Assembly: GCA_036524675.1 (NCBI GenBank)
Contig: DATDBU010000004.1
Coordinates: 1-24,109 of the forward strand
DNA from: DATDAW01 sp036524675
GTDB taxonomy: Bacteria; Verrucomicrobiota; Verrucomicrobiia; Chthoniobacterales; DASVRZ01
Direction: 5' to 3'
DNA length: 24,109 bases
Below are positions 6,933 to 14,519 of the stretch, piece by piece (positions within the stretch are counted from its first letter, which is position 1; each line of letters opens with the position of its first letter). Below the pieces are notes generated by a model, which ran no database searches, was not told where the DNA came from, and saw only the letters and a program-made list of their open reading frames with translations. The position numbers and the translations under genes are program-made.

Positions 6933-7502
6933 TCAGTGGTTGGAAGATTTCTGACAACTCTGCCGCGGAATGGTCTTCGGCAATTTTACTTTTGCATACA
7001 GCAAGCCATCAATGAACTCGCTGTCTTTAAGAAAAGCGGCACGCTGAATTCCTTCGAAAAGGTAACCGGCTTTTTCAAGTACACGGGCGGACGCCGGGTT
7101 GTGAGCAAAGACGCTTGCGTGAATGCGCACAAGACCGAACGTGCTGAACCCCCAGTCGGTCACGGCTTCGAGGACTTCCGTCATGATGCCGCGGCCCCAA
7201 AACTTTTCTCCCAGCCAGTAGCCGATCTCGGCGGCATGGCCCGTCACACCGCAACCTTCCGTGCTGCTGAGGCTCAGTCCGATGCCACCCACGGATTTCC
7301 CATCGATCGTGATTGCAAAGTTCGTTTCCGGCTCATGAGAAGTGGCGATGGCGATCCAATCGCGCGAATCTTGAAGGACGAACGGATAAGGAATCCGGCA
7401 CATGTTACGGGCGATGTTCCGTGAGTTGATGTGCTCAGTGTGCGACTCCGCGTCTTGAGGGACAAAGGAACGGACAGTGCAATTTCTTAAAACAAGTTCC
7501 AT
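6933..7502 (-). CDS. RimJ/RimL-like GNAT acetyltransferase
   Basis: This 189-residue protein is a GNAT acetyltransferase of the RimJ/RimL (Acetyltransf_3) type, enzymes that acetylate ribosomal-protein N-termini or, in many homologues, unknown amines. It begins with LVLRNCTVRSFVPQDAE, the usual 'L-R-x-x-x-x-D-A' opening. IGYWLGEKFWGRGIMTEVL carries the acetyl-CoA loop with R-G-I-M, and RIHASVFAHNPASARVLEKAGY is the diagnostic N-x-x-S-x-x-V-L-E-K-x-G-F/Y block. An in-frame ATG at 7571 would add 23 residues without family similarity, so 7502 is preferred; neither has a Shine-Dalgarno sequence. The DUF190 gene follows 140 bp downstream on the same strand. Confidence 0.87.
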   Translation of the reverse strand: MELVLRNCTVRSFVPQDAESHTEHINSRNIARNMCRIPYPFVLQDSRDWIAIATSHEPETNFAITIDGKSVGGIGLSLSSTEGCGVTGHAAEIGYWLGEKFWGRGIMTEVLEAVTDWGFSTFGLVRIHASVFAHNPASARVLEKAGYLFEGIQRAAFLKDSEFIDGLLYAKVKLPKTIPRQSCQKSSNH

Positions 7503-7680
7503 GGTTTTGGTTTGGCACAGGATATCCTTGCCCGCCGCATTGCGGGTTTTCCTGTCGTTACTAGTCGCCATTATGAGTCTTGAGAAGCTTGTTTAAGGGC
7601 GCGACACTCGGGACTGTGTGCCCTGAGAGTTTCGGATTTCAAATCCTTGACTCACCCGAAAGGCTGACCTTTGTTTCGGT

Positions 7681-7717
7681 CCCGTTTTTATCAACCAGCG
7701 TGTCCGATAAAAGCGGG
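7681..7717. promoter_or_regulatory. Inverted repeat directly before the NDK start
   Basis: CCCGTTTTTATC (7681-7692) and GATAAAAGCGGG (7706-7717) form a 12-bp inverted repeat with one G-T wobble around a 13-nt centre, ending 4 nt before the ATG at 7722. As RNA it would be a stem covering the ribosome landing site; as DNA it could be an operator. No Shine-Dalgarno sequence is present. The repeat is clear, its function inferred. Confidence 0.5.
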
Positions 7718-7721
7718 CATT

Positions 7722-8900
7722 ATGGCCGAACAAATTTCGTACCTCCTTATCACCCCCTACTCGATCCGCAAATCGCGTACGGGAGGTATCATTTCACGGG
7801 TCATTTCGCGCACCGGCCTCGATCTTGTCGCTGGCCGGATGTTCGCGCCAAGCCCAGAGCTCGCTCGGGAATACGCCGAATCCATCGTCGCCAACGCCGA
7901 CGAATCGAATCCGGTTCATTTCGAGACCAAACAGCTGATCCAGCAATACGTTCTGAAAAATTTCTCACCGGACTCAAAGAGTGTTCGGGCGCGTGTGCTC
8001 ATGCTCGTTTTCAGGGGCGAGGACGCGGTGGCGAAAGTTATGAACGTTCTCGGGCACATCATCCACGAGCGTTCGCGCGGCGAAACGATTCGGGACACCT
8101 ACGGCGATTACGTCACGGACGATTTTGGCAAAGTGACCTATTTTGAGCCCGGCGCGCTCGCACCGCCCGATGCGGCTTCGGCCGAGGCTGATCTTAAACT
8201 CTGGGCGCGACACTCCAACAGCGACGGCGGCGTCCTCGACACGGCGATTCCTTTTCCTGCCGGTTCGAACGTCCAGAAAACGCTCGTCCTCATCAAACCG
8301 GACAATTTCCGTTTCCCCAACGCCAGGCCGGGTGGCGTCATTGATCTTTTTTCCAGAACCGGCCTCTTTATCATCGCCTTCAAAGTCCACCGGATGAGCG
8401 TCGAACAGGCAGAGCGCTTTTATGGCCCCGTCCTCGACGTTTTGCAGGAGATTCAGCGCGCTCCTGTCGCCAATCGCTCCGCGCTCGCCCTCGAGCGCGA
8501 ACTCGGGTTTTCCATTCCCACCGACATCAAAAAACAGCTCGGCGACCTTCTCGGCCCCATCAGCGGACGCATCAAATGGGAGAGTATCGTGCAATTTATG
8601 GCGGGGCGCCGCCCTAGCGAATGTACCGAAGTGGAGAAGCTGCAACCGGGTTCCGAAAAGTGCGTGGCAATCGTTTATCAGGGTGTCGACGCCGTGCGAA
8701 AAATCCGCGAAGTCCTCGGCCCAACGGATCCTTCGAAGGCCCCGCCGGGCTCCATCCGGCGCGAATTCGGACAGACCATTATGATCAATGCCGCACATGC
8801 TTCCGACTCTGTCGACAACGCAAAACGGGAGATGGCTATCGTGCGTGTGACGGAAAATAATCTCAAACCTCTGGTTGAAAACCACTACTCCTCTTTGTAA
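7722..8900 (+). CDS. Double-domain nucleoside diphosphate kinase, first domain degenerate
   Basis: The 392-residue protein holds two NDK-fold domains; ordinary NDKs have about 140-150 residues and one. The second domain (about 186-376) looks active: TLVLIKPDNF with the conserved KPD, VYQGVDAVRKIREVLGPTDP, then GSIRREFG and NAAHASDS with the phosphate-accepting His359. It carries an insertion of some 55 residues (about 245-300) between the second helix and the VAIVYQG strand. The first domain (about 6-150) keeps the fold pattern (YLLITPYSIRKSRTGGIISR, then MLVFRGEDAVAKVMNVLG and GETIRDTYGD), but KPD has become TPY and the catalytic His segment is replaced by DFGKVTYFEP. NDK balances nucleoside triphosphates at ATP's expense; the first domain may serve in assembly or nucleotide sensing. 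The ATG at 7722 is chosen over the upstream in-frame ATG at 7671 because homology starts there. Confidence 0.88.
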   Translation: MAEQISYLLITPYSIRKSRTGGIISRVISRTGLDLVAGRMFAPSPELAREYAESIVANADESNPVHFETKQLIQQYVLKNFSPDSKSVRARVLMLVFRGEDAVAKVMNVLGHIIHERSRGETIRDTYGDYVTDDFGKVTYFEPGALAPPDAASAEADLKLWARHSNSDGGVLDTAIPFPAGSNVQKTLVLIKPDNFRFPNARPGGVIDLFSRTGLFIIAFKVHRMSVEQAERFYGPVLDVLQEIQRAPVANRSALALERELGFSIPTDIKKQLGDLLGPISGRIKWESIVQFMAGRRPSECTEVEKLQPGSEKCVAIVYQGVDAVRKIREVLGPTDPSKAPPGSIRREFGQTIMINAAHASDSVDNAKREMAIVRVTENNLKPLVENHYSSL

Positions 8901-8947
8901 TTATCGCCGGTTCCACCACTCCCAAACCACTGACTCGCCTTTACGCC

Positions 8948-10111
8948 ATGCAACTTTCCACTCGCGCCACTTCGCTGACACCATCCCTCACGCTCTCGAT
9001 CGACAGCAAGGCAAAAGCCATGCGTGCGGAAGGTATTGACGTATGCAGTTTTGCCGCCGGTGAACCTGATTTTGACACCCCGGAGCACATTAAGGCTGCC
9101 GCCATCGAGGCGCTTCAGAGCGGTTTTACCAAATACACGCCCAGCTCCGGCATTCCGGAGCTCCGTCAGGCCATCGCTGATAAGTTCCTCGTCGACAACG
9201 GGTTGGAATACAAGTCTTCGCAGATTATCGTAAGCAACGGCGCCAAACATTCCTGTTACAACGCCATCCTTGCTACGTGCCAGCCGGGCGACGAAGTCGT
9301 CATTCCTTCGCCCTATTGGCTCTCGTACCCAGAGATGGTCCGTCTCGCGGGCGCCGAACCGATTTTCGTTCAGACGAAGGAAGAAAATGGCTGGAAAATG
9401 ACCGCGGAAGAGTTCGAAAACGCGATGACGCCTCGGACGAAAATGGTCATCATCAACTCGCCCGGCAACCCAACGGGATCGATTTACACAAAGGAGGAAT
9501 TGAAGCTCATCGTTGAAGTTGCGGCTGACGAAGACATCCTCATTTTGTCTGACGAGATCTACGAAAAACTCACTTACGGCGACGCGGAATTTGTCAGCAC
9601 GGCCAGTGTGACGCCAGAGGCACACGACCTCACGATTACGATCAATGGCTTTTCCAAAGCGTATGCGATGACCGGCTGGCGTCTGGGCTATCTCGCTGCT
9701 CCTGAGCCTATCGCGAAAGCCATCGATTCCATCCAGAGCCACAGCACGTCCAATCCGACCTCATTTGCACAACGTGGAGGGCTTGCAGCGCTCAAAGGCG
9801 ATCAACAGGGTGTCATCGACATGCGCGATGAGTTCGACCTCCGGCGCCAATACATGTATGGCCGCATTTCTTCCATCCCTCGTGTGAGCGCCGTCGAGCC
9901 GTTTGGCGCGTTTTATGTGCTGGCGAATATCAGTCAGCTTGGTCTTTCGTCACAGAATTTCGCGGATCGTTTGCTCAGCAAGAAAAGCGTCGCACTCGTG
10001 CCCGGTCTCGCCTTTGGTGACGACCGGACTGTCCGGCTTAGCTACGCGACAAGCATCGACATCATCAAGAAAGGCCTCGACCGTTTCGAGGAGTTCTGCT
10101 CGACGCTGTAA
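8948..10111 (+). CDS. Aspartate aminotransferase, class I (AspB type)
   Basis: This is a 387-residue PLP-dependent aminotransferase of the AAT I-gamma kind found in many bacteria, transferring the amino group between aspartate (or a related amino acid) and 2-oxoglutarate. The opening IDSKAKAMRAEGIDV and SFAAGEPDFDTPEHI are diagnostic of this subgroup. Other landmarks are the SNGAKHSCYN cofactor loop (about 96-105), SPGNPTG with Asn174, SDEIYEKLTY with the Asp202/Tyr205 pair that holds the PLP ring, and NGFSKAYAMTGWRLGY with the Schiff-base Lys237. A C-terminal VRLSYA provides the substrate carboxylate-binding Arg. It follows the NDK gene by 47 bp on the same strand and may be cotranscribed. 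Some members of this subgroup also use prephenate, which cannot be excluded. Confidence 0.93.
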   Translation: MQLSTRATSLTPSLTLSIDSKAKAMRAEGIDVCSFAAGEPDFDTPEHIKAAAIEALQSGFTKYTPSSGIPELRQAIADKFLVDNGLEYKSSQIIVSNGAKHSCYNAILATCQPGDEVVIPSPYWLSYPEMVRLAGAEPIFVQTKEENGWKMTAEEFENAMTPRTKMVIINSPGNPTGSIYTKEELKLIVEVAADEDILILSDEIYEKLTYGDAEFVSTASVTPEAHDLTITINGFSKAYAMTGWRLGYLAAPEPIAKAIDSIQSHSTSNPTSFAQRGGLAALKGDQQGVIDMRDEFDLRRQYMYGRISSIPRVSAVEPFGAFYVLANISQLGLSSQNFADRLLSKKSVALVPGLAFGDDRTVRLSYATSIDIIKKGLDRFEEFCSTL

Positions 10112-10148
10112 GATTTCTATCAAAAGAAAACCAGAGCCGCGGAGGTCC

Positions 10149-10170
10149 GGGCACTTGGTGCGTCGTGCCC
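10149..10170. terminator. Hairpin between convergent genes
   Basis: GGGCAC (10149-10154) and GTGCCC (10165-10170) pair perfectly around a 10-nt loop, followed by TTTG on the plus strand. It lies between the aminotransferase stop and the end of the DoxX-like gene on the other strand, so it is a plausible but weak shared terminator, with no real T-tract. Confidence 0.4.
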
Positions 10171-10184
10171 TTTGTGGCCGGTAT

Positions 10185-10601
10185 TTAACTTTGCTGCTTT
10201 TCCGCCAGTGCCGCGCCAGCCCAAAGCGCGACGAGTGCCAGGACGATTAACATCCCGTTCGTCGTCACCGGATTGAACGCCGCATGCAACATGCGCGGAG
10301 AATGTTGCGCCACGGAAATCAAGGCACCGGCCATCACTCCAACCGTCATCCACAACGGCCAGTGTCTTTTCCAAAGAACAAGAGTCGCGAGCCCGAAAAG
10401 AATCTCCAGAAATCCCACGGAATTCGTCACATACGGTAGCAGCGGCGTGTCCACACCGGATTCTCGAAGGAGAGTCATCTCGGACCAATCGCGGAAGAGC
10501 ACTTTTGGCACGAGCCCGCTGTAAATCCAGACTCCGGCCACCGTGCCGCGCGCGAGGCGATAAATGATGCGCAACCGGCGCTCGGGATTTTCGTTGCTCA
10601 A
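10185..10601 (-). CDS. DoxX-like integral membrane protein
   Basis: A 138-residue, very hydrophobic protein with about four predicted membrane helices: around residues 15-32 (YRLARGTVAGVWIYSGLV), 56-76 (VTNSVGFLEILFGLATLVLW), 82-100 and 113-131. The YSGLVPKVLFRDWSEMTLL segment and the overall size match the DoxX-like family (relatives of the DoxD/DoxX quinol oxidase subunit and SURF4). The function of these proteins is unproven; many sit beside redox proteins. Here the gene starts only 18 bp after the stop of a DCC-type thiol oxidoreductase gene on the same strand, a recurrent pairing, which suggests a membrane redox role. The ATG at 10601 gives a short polar N-terminus before the first helix. 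Confidence 0.8.
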   Translation of the reverse strand: MSNENPERRLRIIYRLARGTVAGVWIYSGLVPKVLFRDWSEMTLLRESGVDTPLLPYVTNSVGFLEILFGLATLVLWKRHWPLWMTVGVMAGALISVAQHSPRMLHAAFNPVTTNGMLIVLALVALWAGAALAEKQQS

Positions 10602-10619
10602 ACTGCGCAGATACTACGG

Positions 10620-11030
10620 TTACAAAAACCGTTTTCGCAACTCCGGTGTTGGCATCAGGCACGACTCTTGTTTTCCGAAAAACCGGTAACGGTTCCGGGC
10701 CAAAAAATCGTATCCTCGGTTTCGCAGTCCGCGCGGAAACAGCTTCAATAAGGTCAGGCATTTCCACGGCCACGACAGCCTCGCGCATACCTCCAGTGCC
10801 GCATCGCTTCTCACAAACGCCCGCTCACCAAAGACGAGCACCATCGTCGAAAGCGAATCCGTCTGCAGTCCGTGCTGTCGTAATAGCTCTGCGGCCGCCG
10901 GCGATTGTAGCGAGGTAAAACGAAACAACCCTTGGGAATCGCGCCGAATTACGAACTGCACGAGCCCATTGCAAAGACTGCACACGCCATCGAAAAGAAT
11001 GATCGGATGCGCATCGACTAATACCGGCAT
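10620..11030 (-). CDS. DCC family thiol-disulfide oxidoreductase (DUF393)
   Basis: The 136-residue protein has the DCC family signature at its start: ILFDGVCSLCNGLVQFVIRR (cited as FDGVCSLCNG), with Cys17 and Cys20 as the C-x-x-C redox pair in a thioredoxin-like fold. FRFTSLQSPAAAELL and the VRSDAALEV segment followed by a hydrophobic stretch and RDxxYxxxARNRYRFFGK-type end are also typical. These small proteins are predicted thiol-disulfide oxidoreductases; physiological partners are not established. It is the first gene of a two-gene unit with the DoxX-like membrane protein. The ATG at 11030 is the first start of the frame and fits the family length. Confidence 0.88.
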   Translation of the reverse strand: MPVLVDAHPIILFDGVCSLCNGLVQFVIRRDSQGLFRFTSLQSPAAAELLRQHGLQTDSLSTMVLVFGERAFVRSDAALEVCARLSWPWKCLTLLKLFPRGLRNRGYDFLARNRYRFFGKQESCLMPTPELRKRFL

Positions 11031-11104
11031 GCTGGAGCTTAGCCCGATTGGCGCGGCGATTCAATCTTCCACAGTTTCCGCCTTCAATCAGTCCCGTCGC
11101 CTGC

Positions 11105-11136
11105 CCGATTTTCCATGCGGTCGTCCGAAAAATCGG
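11105..11136. repeat. 32-bp palindromic repeat, copy A
   Basis: The ends CCGATTTT and AAAAATCGG pair as an inverted repeat, with the degenerate centre CCATGCGGTCGTCCG. Aligned without gaps, copy A matches copy B (11904-11935) at 28 of 32 positions in the same orientation. It lies between the DCC gene start and the broken PaaX-like gene, 15 bp before that gene's ATG. Confidence 0.75.
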
Positions 11137-11151
11137 TACTATGGGTTTGGG

Positions 11152-11950
11152 ATGAAGGCGAAAACAGAATTGCTTCTTTATCACCTATTGTGGACTTCGG
11201 GAATGCTAATGCGTCCGACGTTTCGTAACCTCAATCAATCCTTCGAAGGCTGGGCGTACCGAAACGGGTTTCTTCGCAGGATACACGAACTGGAACGGCA
11301 AGGCTTTCTCGAGTCTTCGCGGAAACCTAACTCTGTCGACCGCGTTTATTGCCTGACTGTGATGGGTAGACTGCACGCCCTTGGGCGAGATCCAGCGACT
11401 CAGTGGAGCCGGCCGTGGGACAAAAGATGCTCCCGAGACGGCGCGGCGTCTTCGGAACAATCTGCGCGAAAAATTACGAAAAGAGCGATTTGGCTACCTG
11501 CAGGACAGTGTCTGGGTTTCACCTGATTCCCTCGTATTAATCCAGCATACCTTGAAGAAGATCGCTATCGATCCCGAGGGACTCGCGCTATTCGAAGCGA
11601 CGACGTGCGGAGGCGAACGGCCTTCGGATATTGTCAATGGCGCTTGGGATTTCGATGAAATTAATGCCTGCTATCGTAAATATTCGATGCACCTTGATGA
11701 ATTGCCGTCAGAGGAAAGGTGTGATTTTCCGGAGCAGCTCAGACGCTGGATTGAGCAGGAGCGTCGACTTTGGTTTAACTGCCTCGAAAAAGACCCTCTC
11801 CTGCCTGTCGTTTTGTTGCCGCCTGGTTATGTCGGCAGAAACGTCCATAAGCGACGACAAAAGATGATGCGCCAAGCCGGGAAGGCGATGACAAATGTCC
11901 GCACCGATTTTTCAGACGGCCGTCCGAAAAATCGGGGACCACGGGTGTGA
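11152..11950 (+). pseudogene. Frameshifted PaaX-family transcriptional regulator
   Basis: Two frames together spell one PaaX-like repressor of about 260 residues. The first part (from the ATG at 11152) is the winged-helix DNA-binding domain: MKAKTELLLYHLLWTSG, then FLRRIHELERQGFLE and YCLTVMGRLHALGRDP, up to WSRPWD. The family then continues with a G-x-W-R-L-V-L-F-D-type strand, but here the frame runs out of register near 11421-11427. The next frame resumes with APETARRLRNNLREKL, GYLQDSVWVSP and the C-terminal domain ending in LLPPGYVGRN. The missing strand corresponds to about 20 nt, a deletion that also explains the +1 shift. PaaX proteins repress catabolic genes and have a Cas2-like middle domain. 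The frame also runs through palindrome copy B. A deletion this size is unlikely to be a sequencing slip. Confidence 0.75.
11904..11935. repeat. 32-bp palindromic repeat, copy B
   Basis: A nearly perfect palindrome: CCGATTTTTC at the left end, GACGGCCGTC at the centre and AAAAATCGG at the right end, with one mismatched pair. It matches copy A at 28 of 32 positions. Read in the second PaaX frame it encodes TDFSDGRPKNR and supplies most of that frame's tail. It also lies 32 bp from the hrpB stop and might help end transcripts from both sides. Confidence 0.8.
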
Positions 11951-11966
11951 TAGCTGGCGAGGGTGA

Positions 11967-14498
11967 TTAGCGCCATTCGTGTTTGGGGTACTTGCGCTGG
12001 AGTTGTTGCTTGAGGGCGGGGTAGGATTCCCTCCAGAATGTTCGGAGATTCTGGGTAACCTGCAGGGGGCGATGATTCGGCGCGAGGACGTTGATGAGCA
12101 GGGGAATGCGCCCCATGCAGATGGTTAGATCCTGTTCGACGCCGTAGAGCTCCTGGATGCGGACGCTGATACTGGGTGGCCCCGTCTCGGCATAGGTGAT
12201 TTTTGCGCGACGCGGTTTGGTTAGTTGCGGCAGGTCGATGTGTTCGGGAGCATACTTGTCCAATAGTTCGAGCTGCGGTTTGCTCAGCCAGCTTTTGACC
12301 ACGGGCCAGACGGGACGATCTTTGATTTCTTTATAGCTGACGGCTCCGTGGCAGAGTTGCTCGACAAGGAGTTGGCGATCGGATTGGTCAAGGGCAGGGA
12401 GCTGGAATTCCGGTGCCCATTCGGCGAGGCGATTCAGGCGAAGAATCCATTGTTCGACGCTGTGATCCCAGTGGGTGAGGGGGCAGCGGCCGGCGATAAC
12501 TTCAGTGGCTAACAAGGCGGTGGCTTGTTCCGGCGGCGGTGTTGCGTTGCGGTTTGTTTCGAGCGTGAGATCCCGGAAACGGCGGAGAGTCTCTGCGACA
12601 ACGCGGCGTTGTGTTGTGTCGAAACGGACGACGGATTGTTCGGAAAAATCGGCGGGGAACATTTCGCGCAGCCAATTTTCCTGAATGGCAGTGGCCTGTG
12701 TTAGCAGGACATTCAACTCCTTGCCTCGACCTTCAATTTCCCGGATCTGGCCGGCGACGAAAAGAGGATGTTTCTGAACAGTGCTGTCACGAGCTAGCAC
12801 GCCGCGGCGGCCGTGGACGAGGTCGCAGAGGAGGCTGCCGTTGTCGAGGCGACGGGCGACCTGGTCGGAGAACCCGGCTAGAACGCATTTGGCCAGCGCT
12901 TCTCCGTTGAGGGGATGCTCCGAAGTGTCGAGTTCTTCGTCATCGGCAATTTTAAGAAATTGATCAAAAAGCTGCTGGACCTGCCGGGCCGTGGCGTAAT
13001 GGATACCCAACAGTCGCGATTTGTCGGAACCGGCTTTGACCGCGTAGCGCCATGCGCGAATGGTCAGGAAAAAGTCGGATTCGGATTCGGTGCCGAGAAT
13101 GTCGTCGCGGAGATCATCCATTTGGCGACCGGTGCTGCGAAGGAGAATCTCGCGTCCCTGCGTGAGGGCAGCGAGCAACGCGCAGGCACGGACACAACCG
13201 AGGTCTGCGGCCATAAGAAGCATACGGGAGTAACGGGGGTGGACCGGGAACGCTAACATCCGTCGTCCGGTTTCCGTGATGGTTTCCGAATCGATCGCGC
13301 CGAGGTCAGTGAGCAATGTTAGGGCGCTGTCGAGGGCTTTGGCGTCCGGTTTTTCGAGCCAGCGAAAGGTGTGTACGTCAGCAATGCCACTGGCTTTTAA
13401 CGTTAGTAAAACCTCACTGAGGTCGAGTCGTTTTACCTCGGGCAAATCCTGCGGCGCGCGTAACGTGTGCTCGTGAGCCGTCCATAGCCGGAGGCAATGG
13501 CCGGGAGCTGTGCGCCCGGCGCGCCCGGCGCGTTGGTCGGCGGAAGAGGCGCTGATGTTTTCGATGAGCAGCGTGTTGATGCCTCGATGCGGATCGAACC
13601 GCGCGATGCGGGCGAGACCGCTGTCTATGACGAGCGTAATGCCATCGATGGTGAGCGACGTCTCGGCGACGTTGGTGGAAACGACCACTTTGCGTCCTGA
13701 GTAACGTGCAACGGCGGCGTCCTGATCACCGGCGGGGAGTTCGCCGTGGAGGGGGAGGACGACGAGGTCGTTTCCCCTGCACCGCTGGCGGACTGCCTCG
13801 ATGGTGCGCGAAATCTCGAATGCGCCCGGCATGAAGATGAGCGCATCGCCCGACGTGCGCGGGAGCAGGCGGGCAAGCTCTTCGGCGGCCAAATCCCAGA
13901 TGGGAAAATCGGAGCGCACCGGCTTGTCGAGGTATTCAATGGCGACAGGGTAGGTGCGGCCGGCGGAAGTAAGGGTGTCGCACGGCGCGAGATATTGCTC
14001 GAGCTTTTGGGTGTCGAGCGTGGCGGACATTACGAGGATGACGAGGTCCGGACGGGTGGACTCCTGGAGGTCGAGCGCACGAGCGAGTGTGATGTCGCCG
14101 TAAAGATGACGCTCATGAAATTCGTCGAAAATAATTACTTTCACACCCCGTAGTGATGGGTCACCCGTCATTTGCCGGAGCAAAATTCCTTCCGTGACGA
14201 ATCGAATTCTAGTGGCTGCCGATGTCCGGTTTTCGAGGCGAACTTGATAGCCGACTTCCTGCCCGAGCGGCGTCCCGATCTCTTTTGCAACCCGATTTGC
14301 TAGCATGCGTGCGGCAAGGCGGCGCGGTTGCAGGAGAACGATTTGGCCTTCATCGGCAAGTCCTACGTTGCGAATAATTTGCGGAACCTGGGTCGATTTT
14401 CCGGAGCCGGTGGGCGCCTGGATGATGATACGTGCCCGAGGCTGCCGTACGGCGGCTTGCAGCGTGTCGGCGATGTCGTAGATCGGTAGGCGGGACAT
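11967..14498 (-). CDS. hrpB: HrpB, ATP-dependent DEAH-box-type helicase
   Basis: The 843-residue protein is a full-length HrpB (E. coli 809). Helicase motifs occur in order: QAPTGSGKSTQVPQ (Walker A, about 28-40), LLQPRRLAARMLA (motif Ia), IIFDEFHERHLYGD (motif II, DEFH about 125-128), VMSATLDT (motif III, about 157-162), STNVAETSLTIDGI (motif V) and DQRAGRAGRTAPG (motif VI). The helicase-associated region follows, and the C-terminal third, ending in TFWRESYPALKQQLQRKYPK (cited as FWRESYPALKQQLQRKYPKH), is the HrpB-specific domain. HrpB is a putative RNA helicase of unknown substrate and is usually dispensable. It starts 21 bp after the mutS stop on the same strand, so mutS and hrpB very likely share a transcript, though no functional link is known. 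No Shine-Dalgarno sequence precedes the ATG. Confidence 0.96.
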   Translation of the reverse strand: MSRLPIYDIADTLQAAVRQPRARIIIQAPTGSGKSTQVPQIIRNVGLADEGQIVLLQPRRLAARMLANRVAKEIGTPLGQEVGYQVRLENRTSAATRIRFVTEGILLRQMTGDPSLRGVKVIIFDEFHERHLYGDITLARALDLQESTRPDLVILVMSATLDTQKLEQYLAPCDTLTSAGRTYPVAIEYLDKPVRSDFPIWDLAAEELARLLPRTSGDALIFMPGAFEISRTIEAVRQRCRGNDLVVLPLHGELPAGDQDAAVARYSGRKVVVSTNVAETSLTIDGITLVIDSGLARIARFDPHRGINTLLIENISASSADQRAGRAGRTAPGHCLRLWTAHEHTLRAPQDLPEVKRLDLSEVLLTLKASGIADVHTFRWLEKPDAKALDSALTLLTDLGAIDSETITETGRRMLAFPVHPRYSRMLLMAADLGCVRACALLAALTQGREILLRSTGRQMDDLRDDILGTESESDFFLTIRAWRYAVKAGSDKSRLLGIHYATARQVQQLFDQFLKIADDEELDTSEHPLNGEALAKCVLAGFSDQVARRLDNGSLLCDLVHGRRGVLARDSTVQKHPLFVAGQIREIEGRGKELNVLLTQATAIQENWLREMFPADFSEQSVVRFDTTQRRVVAETLRRFRDLTLETNRNATPPPEQATALLATEVIAGRCPLTHWDHSVEQWILRLNRLAEWAPEFQLPALDQSDRQLLVEQLCHGAVSYKEIKDRPVWPVVKSWLSKPQLELLDKYAPEHIDLPQLTKPRRAKITYAETGPPSISVRIQELYGVEQDLTICMGRIPLLINVLAPNHRPLQVTQNLRTFWRESYPALKQQLQRKYPKHEWR

Positions 14499-14519
14499 AG
14501 GGCGGTTACCAGGGGAATG

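Noticed and set aside
6793..6957. Longer DUF190 protein from a TTG start
   Set aside because: The extra 55 residues overlap the upstream acetyltransferase gene and are not part of the DUF190 family, which has 105-115 residues.
7974..8885. 303-codon minus-strand frame
   Set aside because: It is antisense to the NDK fusion, whose plus-strand protein shows clear family motifs; the minus-strand translation is Arg/Asp/Val-rich shadow sequence without a domain.
8885..9742. 285-codon minus-strand frame
   Set aside because: It is antisense to the aspartate aminotransferase, which has all PLP-enzyme motifs; nothing recognisable is encoded on the minus strand.
10120..10788. 222-codon minus-strand frame
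   Set aside because: It overlaps the DoxX-like and DCC genes in another frame; the latter two show families, this one does not.
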